This document shows positions 57,727 to 64,000 of a stretch of DNA of 64,000 nt, one piece after another (the stretch's first letter is position 1; each line of letters opens with the position of its first letter). A model generated the notes under the pieces. The model saw only the letters and a program-made list of their open reading frames with translations. It had not been told where the DNA came from and ran no database searches. Source of the stretch: Hypericum androsaemum (Eukaryota; Streptophyta; Magnoliopsida; Malpighiales; Hypericaceae); the NCBI GenBank assembly GCA_963995505.1, contig OZ023180.1, forward strand, positions 3,658,501-3,722,500, in the 5' to 3' direction. The position numbers and the translations under genes are program-made.

Positions 57727-59123
57727 TTTTTTTTATAAGTAAATATCATTCACCTTATAAAAATTCCATCAAGGAAAGTTACACCACGGAGGCCGTACCC
57801 AAGGTACCAGATAGAACATATCAGACGCTAAGCGATAATATGCGATATTTGAGTACATAAACAAAGAAACTCCAAAAGAAAATCAAAAACCAAAAACACT
57901 CCAAAGTCACACTTGAACAAAACGACCAAGAAATCACGAAGGGTCAAAGGACCAAAAAAGACTCCGACCACTAGCCAACTCCTTAATATGACGGAGGATA
58001 TCAGAGGTGTCGATCTCCCAAGATACACCCGCAGCAATTGCTAGACGCCACGCCTCAGCTGACAGCAATTCGCGAATGCCATCATCGTGAGACTCCAAAC
58101 CCGCCATAACCGAGGAAAGGCTGAGCTCCAACACCGGTTTCTTCGGAGATTTAACCTTCAAGTTCAGATTTGTAGCCTCCAAAAGAGCTGCGGCCTTGCT
58201 CGAGGACTTCCTAACACGACTGCTGGAGCGCACCGGAGTCGACAAGGACAAGCGACTCACTCGAACCTTCTTTGCCACCCTAACTGCAGAGACAAGAACC
58301 GGCTAAGAGGCAGACGAGGAAGCAGCGGGATAATGCATCTCAACTGCACAATCCGAGGCAGCAACAAAAGTGAGAATCTTCTCCAACCAATCAGGATCGT
58401 CAACGGCCGTAAAATGCTTTGAAATAGGCTCAACAAGATGTTGCAAAATCGCAACCAGAATGGGATCACTGAAAGGAACTGCCTTAACTCGGTCATCCAC
58501 CAAAACTAGAACTGGCCCAGCAACCTCTTCTCCAATCGAAGCAGCAGCAGGAATCTCGCAAGCTGCAAACTTTGACCCATCCACCACAATGCAACTTGCC
58601 TCCTGCAAAACATTGAAACTGGCAGCAGGAGGCTGTACATCCACCAACACATCACCTAAACCAATAGTTGCAAGAGGAGCATGGGGCTGCCCTGCAACAC
58701 TCTCGCAACCAACCTCAACAAATGTGGCACAAGCAGCTGCACATCAACCAAGGGCAACCCAAAATCCACCCTCGGAGCACCGTCCGAAGAGGAGGCTAGC
58801 AGCTGCTAACCGACAACCAACCCAGCAGCAGGCGGCGTCTCTACAAGCGCTGAGGTTGCAACCAAGCCAAAACCGGGGTAGTTAAGACCAACACACAAAA
58901 TATTCAACCACATTACCTTGAAAAGAGGCATTAGTTTGTTGACCTAAAGCCGCGCATCCTCGACCGAGCACGATAGATCAGCATCAAGGAAAGACTCTGT
59001 CGCACAACAGTACAGCCACTCATCAACCATCGACTGGAGGTCCTCAACAGAGGCCAAACTCGCTTGGGCAGCAAGAGGAGCCACTGGACGGTGAGCACCC
59101 AACCGCTCCACTGCAGGCCGAAC
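57727..59123 (-). mobile_element. Retroposed sequence, likely LINE-derived, minus strand, 1397 bp
   Basis: A perfect 14-bp target duplication TCTCTTAGAATGTA (57713-57726 and 59124-59137) and a T-run at the left end (an A-tail on the minus strand) show target-primed insertion. The minus-strand interior has frames at 58650-58303 (Ala/Val-rich) and 58278-57934 (basic Ser/Lys/Arg-rich start, then GVSWEIDTSDILRHIKEL). The 3' end resembles plant L1-type tails (WYLGYGLRGVTFL) in a broken frame. No endonuclease or reverse transcriptase was recognised, so it is truncated or non-autonomous. Confidence 0.7.
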
Positions 59124-59137
59124 TCTCTTAGAATGTA

Positions 59138-59812
59138 AATGGTTATTTGTAAGTCTTGTCCCGATCTGGAGCTATTCTATTAGACTATAAGTCTTGTCCC
59201 GATTTGGAGAAGGTGACATGAGGCTTCGCCGCCGTTGATAGTTGTGCCTTGGCTGGCGTTCGACAATGGAGCTCAGGCAAGTCGAATGAGAGGAAGGAAG
59301 ACAGAGATGATTGTCGTTTTAATAGAAGAATTGTTATTTTTTTATTAAAAGTGTATAATTGTCATTTTCAAATTATGTTGGCCAGATGACATTAACGAGA
59401 AGTCTTAGAGTTCAATAAAGCAAACTAGGGGGTCAAATTTTCGATTCCAAAACAGGAAATGTTAAAATAGTGATTTAAGCAAATCACAGAAGGCTGAAGG
59501 CAATTTTTCTTTTAAAATAAAATTTTAAAAAATACTGATCTGTATATTATGCCAAATTCTCAAGACCTTTTAAGTACTTTTCCAAAAAATAAAATTGATA
59601 GAATAGGTTTACGTGGTTGGTTGCGATAGTTGCATCGTCGATTCAAAAGTTTAGCAAGTCATTTCTGCACAGCTGGCGTACACAGTGCACAACGTGATTA
59701 ACGAGGAGGCCATATAATAACGTGCCGAGAAAGGGATAATGTTTTCTGATAACATTACTTTTGAGATTTTTTTTTTTAGAATTGATAACATTACTCCATA
59801 TGTTCTCAGGTT
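59138..59812. other. Tandem repeat remainder and intergenic DNA
   Basis: Opens with degenerate CTTGTCCCGAT units, then AT-rich sequence with nothing recognised. Confidence 0.5.
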
Positions 59813-59986
59813 TTGGATTGAGTGGGGACAACATAAAAATTGTTCCTACGGAAGAGATTTTGTTTGGACCATCAGATTTCATAAAAAATCGTGTCTACAG
59901 ATCTGACAGTCATCAAAAATCGTGTCTATAAATCAAAAACTTTGATCCATTTCAATGGGGACAAGCCTTGTCCCCACTCAATCCAA
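59813..59986. mobile_element. Small inverted-repeat element (MITE-like), 174 bp
   Basis: A perfect 19-bp terminal inverted repeat: TTGGATTGAGTGGGGACAA (59813-59831) and TTGTCCCCACTCAATCCAA (59968-59986). The interior has an imperfect direct repeat CATAAAAAATCGTGTCTA / CATCAAAAATCGTGTCTA. No clear target duplication was seen. Confidence 0.7.
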
Positions 59987-60632
59987 CCCCATGTCCTCAT
60001 GTGTGGTTAGCGTCAGACTTTTGTTGGTTATAAAGTTGAGTACTGTTGAATTCTTTTTAAAAGTAATTTTTTTAAAGATATTTTTATACAACATATTCTT
60101 AAATAAATTTGATTATTCTTCCGATACTTCAACTAAGAAATACCTTGAAATTTAGAGATCGATTTTGTATTTATACCATTTGATATCCATTTTATTGGAT
60201 TGACTAATTTAGATTTGAGTCAAGTGAAATTTTTAAAAGACGGTAAAAATTTTCAACAAATATTTAATACTACTGTATAAAGAGCCGAATTCGAGAACTG
60301 GTCAAACGAGATGGTTTCAGAGATTGTTTATACATAGTGTCGATCGGTATTATTTCCGAGTGATAGTATTGTAATTTCATACGTTATCTTTGTTGTATAT
60401 TATTATTGGCTCTATTTTTTTACTAAAAAGTTTGCAAATCACAATTCTTAAGAGCCTCGTTACGACGTTACCCAATCCAATATGATAGAATGCTCTCGAA
60501 TTCAAACAAACTATATCACCATTGAAGATTTTTTTACAATTAATAAAGAATGATGCAAATAACTATTGTAACAGAACAAGAAGAAGACTAAGATTTCACA
60601 ACTTTACAGATTTACAACAGAATCTTACATAA
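59987..60632. other. AT-rich intergenic DNA
   Basis: About 650 bp, nothing recognised. Confidence 0.5.
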
Positions 60633-60641
60633 TTTATTTTT

Positions 60642-62030
60642 GGAAAAATTACGCTCAGGTCCCTGTAGTTTGGCGTCTCTACCTCTAAGATTCCTGCATT
60701 TCTAAAATCCTTCCTGACGTCCTCCAAGTTTGGTTATAGAAACTCTCGGGTCCCTGGCTGACGTCATTGACTCTTTTTTCATTTTTTGTCAGGAAAATGA
60801 CTAAAATACCCTTCAGAAACAAAAAAAAACCTACTTCTTCCTCCCCAAAGATCCAACTACTTCAACCTCTGAACTAAAAACATGAACATTAACTTCAAGA
60901 AATCAAAAAACCAGATCCAAAAATAACAATCAAAATCACCAAATCAAAAAACCAGATCCAAAAATAACAATAAAAAATAAAAAATTGATAATCCTCTTCT
61001 CTCTCCTGACTCTCTCTCCTCCCTCTCTCGGTCTCCTTCATCGCCGGCAAGAATTGTTAATTAACTTGAAGAACATCAAAATCGAATACAATAATCTAAA
61101 TCCCCGTTGTCCGCGACCATGGGGAGTGGAGGGTCGTTGGCCATTGTCCGCGACCATGGGGTTCGCAGGCGAGCGCTATTCGCCGTTGGGGTTATCGGCT
61201 CGCCCTGTCGGTGTCGTCTTGAGGCGCTCTTCTTGGTGGACGGTGGAGGCGACGGCTTGGTGGACGGACGGAGGCGCTCTTCTTGGTGGACGGTGGAGGC
61301 GACGGCTATTGAAATCCCAACCAGAGGTCACTGCCGTCGATTGAAATCCAACCGGAGCTGGACTTCTCCTTTCCCCGACATCTCGCCATCCCTGCTCGGA
61401 AACCAACACCGTCGGGGGCTAATTTCCCGATGAACCCTAATTTCTGGGTTTGTTCGAGATGCATCATTTATATTGATTTTGACGAATTTCAATTGTTAAA
61501 CTTGCTTTATTTTTCAATTGGGAGCTCGTGATTTTGATTTCAATTGTTAAACTTGACGAATTTCCTTTTCTTGCCCGTTCAGATGATTTTTTTTGTTTCC
61601 TTGTACAGCGAAAATGACGACGACGAGGTTATAAAGTTTGGTGGAATTAAAAGTTTAGGTTTCTTGATTTCGGTGGGTTAGATCTTGAACGATCTAGGTT
61701 TATTGATTCGATGGCAGAAGAGGTCATGAAGTTCGGTGAAATTAAACATCTAGGTTTCTTGATTTTGATCTCAGTTTTTAATTTTTATTAAGAGTGTTCA
61801 TAGTGTTCTTGGTTGTTGTTGACGTTTTAAGGTTGAAGAATGTAATTTTTTGTTATTTTCCATTTAAGGGCATTTTGGTCATTTTATGACAAAAAAAGGA
61901 AAAAATGGCTTTAGCCAGGGACCCAAGAATTTCTAAAACCAAACTTCGAGGACGTCAGAAACGATTTCGGAAATGCAGGGACCCCAGAGGGAGGGACTCC
62001 AAACTATAGGGACTTGAGCATAATTTTCCC
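60642..62030. mobile_element. Non-autonomous MULE-type element, 1389 bp
   Basis: Terminal inverted repeats of about 150 bp (60642-60790 and 61880-62030) with outer ends GGAAAAATTACGCTCAGG and TTGAGCATAATTTTCCC. An exact 9-bp target duplication TTTATTTTT (60633-60641 and 62031-62039). No transposase. The interior has a duplicated GC-rich block (GGCGCTCTTCTTGGTGGACG, near 61228 and 61275) and reads like a captured gene leader (CT-rich, then GC-rich, then GT-rich). The source gene was not identified. Confidence 0.84.
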
Positions 62031-62039
62031 TTTATTTTT

Positions 62040-62587
62040 ATTTTGTTTTCTCGTATATTTATTGCGAGTAAGAAAAGACACATGAGGCCATCTAAAGAAG
62101 AGCGACCAACGAAAGATAAAGAGGTTAAGCTAAAGAGTCAAATCCACGTTAAACAGCTTGACAAAAGGTCTTACTGACCTTTGGTTTAGAGGACACTTGC
62201 CCTTTTGTGGGGAAATGTTGTGGCCCTCGTGACGTCTGAGTAGCCAATGTTTGGATCTTCTTTAGGGCCATTACCTTGCAATTTTGTATTGTTTTTAATT
62301 GGTATTTGTAAGACCATGCATATCAAATACGGACTAGATTGTCCACCCAAAAAATATATATAATGATCAGATTTTCCATTAAAACCCCCAAAGAAATAGA
62401 TTTGGTCACACTCTTCCACATTCTTGCTGATTGTCTCACGTGGCTAGAATAAAAAGCAGAATTTTATTACATGACCACTCTTAGATTTTTACAAGGATTC
62501 TCTTGTTTTATCACTGAATTACTCACTCAATTACAGTTTACAATTGCTAGCTCAATTTCTTACATATAGGAAGTGTAAACCGACATG
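62040..62587. other. Intergenic DNA before the DUF506 pseudogene
   Basis: About 550 bp, AT-rich, nothing recognised. Confidence 0.5.
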
Positions 62588-63124
62588 AAAACCTCCTTTC
62601 CTCTCACGTGATAAAAGCGACGGTGTTATTCTCTTATTTGAGCGACCAGAAACCGCTCCTTCGCCGGAAGGTAATGAACTACCTGAGAGAGATCGGCCAC
62701 AATGCCGGGGTATGCAAGACGCGGTGGGACTCCTCGGCGAGCAGCACCCTCACTGCCAGCAGCCACGAGTTCATCGACGTGGTCCGGAGCTCCCCTTCGC
62801 CACAGCGGTACGTGGTGGACCTGGACTTCGCGGCGCAGTTTGATATCGCAAGGCCTATGTGCCACTACTCCAACATCTCCTGGCTCCTCCATCGGGACTA
62901 CGTCGGGAGATAGGGGGAGGATCTGAAGCGGATCATTAGGGTTATGTGCAACGCCGTTAAGAGATCGCTGAAGAGCAAGGAGCTGACGCTTCCCCCGTGG
63001 AGGAAAAAACGATTACATGGTTAACAAGTGGTTTGGGCCTTACAAATGGACGGTTAACCCAGCGTCAGCAGCGTCAGGAACATCTGTTGTGTCTGATAAC
63101 GGCGTCAAGTACCGGTGCGTTGGG
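62588..63124 (+). pseudogene. Truncated DUF506 pseudogene (copy of 55687-56595)
   Basis: Matches 56022-56550 of the intact gene, from LLFSHVLKATELFSYL to about VKCRCVG, at high identity. Both ends are missing. A stop replaces Ser in GRSGENLKR (TCG to TAG, near 62911). One inserted base in the A-run near 63007 shifts the frame in WRKNRYM, with further stops after. The match ends exactly where a minus-strand LTR begins, so that insertion or a linked deletion removed the 3' end. Confidence 0.9.
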
Positions 63125-64000
63125 TGTTATTTCCGGTGGATGGTGTACTTAATTAGGATCTAAAGTCGAGGCAAGAGTTTAACTATTTCTCCGTAAGACG
63201 AGATTGCCCTGTATTAAGTGCTTACGGGCTACGGCAATCGTCCTCAAGATACAACGACATTTTTACTTCGAGTTCATAGCCTCGGCGAACCGTTGGATAT
63301 TCGGAACTTTCATGGGGCAGAGAGGGAGAGAAGAGAACAACTATTGCTAATGAAATGAGTTGCTGGGATAGCTTGGAAGTGAGGGGGCCAGGCCTATTTA
63401 TAGGCTACGGATGGTTGGAAGCAGGCACTTCCGAGGAGACGCATTCTTTCGGCTAGCAGGCAGGCTGCCCTTTAGGCACCTCTTCGGCCATGCAGAATGC
63501 ATTCTGCTCGCGACGATGCATACGTGCGAAGTGCAAAGTGCGTCTCAAAGTGCTCAATGCGTGTGCACGTACTCGTGCTCGTGCTCGCATCATCCTCGCA
63601 ACCAGCCTTGGACAGCACTCCAGGTGGAACACTTAATGTTACACTAACTTGAAGTTCCTCCTTATATACTTGAAATTTTGTTTGCCATTTTCCAATGTGG
63701 TAATGATCTTTCCCATTCCCATTGCCTAAATACCAAACTTAGGTAGTTAATTTTAGTCATTAATTTCTCATTCATCAAAAATTAAATTTGAGAAAATAAA
63801 TACACTAGAGTCATGTACTCGAAACGTAGATTTCGATTTTACCACTCATTTCTATTTCCACTTAACTAATAACTTGAAGCTCCTCCTTATATACTTGAAT
63901 TTTTTTTTTCCATTTTTCAATGTGGTAATGGTCTTTCTCATTCTCATTGCCTAAATACCAAACTTAGGTAGTTAATTTTAGTCATTAATTTTTCATTCAT
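63125..64000 (-). repeat. LTR of the B/C copia family, minus strand, running off the window
   Basis: On the minus strand the LTR ends CACCGGAAATAACA (63125). It shows the U5 hairpin (63204-63241), AATCTCGTCTTACG right beside it, a TATA-type GCCTATAAATAGG (near 63400), and the purine-pyrimidine tract (about 63540-63590). About 130 bp of U3 are repeated 224 bp apart (from 63647 and from 63871 on the plus strand). A solo LTR or the 3' LTR of an element beyond the window are both possible. Confidence 0.8.

Noticed and set aside
58370..58885. Thr/Ala/Ser-rich plus-strand frame in the retroposed sequence
   Set aside because: The A-tail orientation shows that the inserted RNA was minus strand; this frame is antisense with low-complexity composition.

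Overview
This window is nuclear DNA of a flowering plant, most likely a eudicot. The support is an intron-rich bHLH gene of plant subfamily XII, a plant DUF506 gene, Ty1/copia LTR retrotransposons primed by initiator tRNA-Met, Mutator-like (MULE) and hAT transposons, a tRNA-derived SINE, AT-rich intergenic DNA and GT-AG introns. I cannot name the species. Only three host genes look intact: a seven-exon bHLH factor (1482-3750, minus), a four-exon protein resembling RGGA/HABP4 RNA-binding proteins (51902-53811, plus), and a single-exon DUF506 gene (55687-56595, plus). Nothing shows that these genes work together.

Layout. 1-5185: bHLH gene and flanks. 5186-12546: degenerate copia element A, its 5' LTR split by a young 1962-bp non-autonomous LTR element (5481-7442). 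12661-19023: copia element B, with matching 5-bp target duplications. 19029-25238: AT-rich DNA without recognised genes. 25239-29720: a stack of a hAT MITE, a SINE, a 3.8-kb MULE and a MULE-type MITE, each with its own target duplication. 30333-35170: copia element C, same family as B, with three large deletions. 35389-36711: a Pack-MULE carrying exons of ribosomal protein RPL11 (uL5). 38183-43759: a minus-strand deletion-derivative copia element E, with a hAT element inside one LTR. 44448-46204: non-autonomous LTR element F. 46586-48547: a second 1962-bp element, minus strand. 50171-50721: hAT MITE. 51902-56595: the other two host genes. 57147-62030: MITEs, a retroposed LINE-like sequence with a 14-bp target duplication, and a MULE-type element. 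62588-63124: broken partial copy of the DUF506 gene, abutting a minus-strand LTR of the B/C family that runs to the window edge.

The most interesting signal is in the B/C family. Element B has no tRNA primer-binding site (no TGG) after its 5' LTR. Instead, 15 bases starting one base past the LTR are perfectly complementary to a U5 segment of the same LTR, just 3' of a conserved hairpin. This suggests a self-primed, Tf1-like copia lineage. Other notable items are the RPL11 Pack-MULE, the repeated polypurine cassettes of element E, the shredded 1962-bp family, and the overlapping target duplications of two MULE-type elements. All element borders, target duplications and splice sites were read by eye from the sequence.
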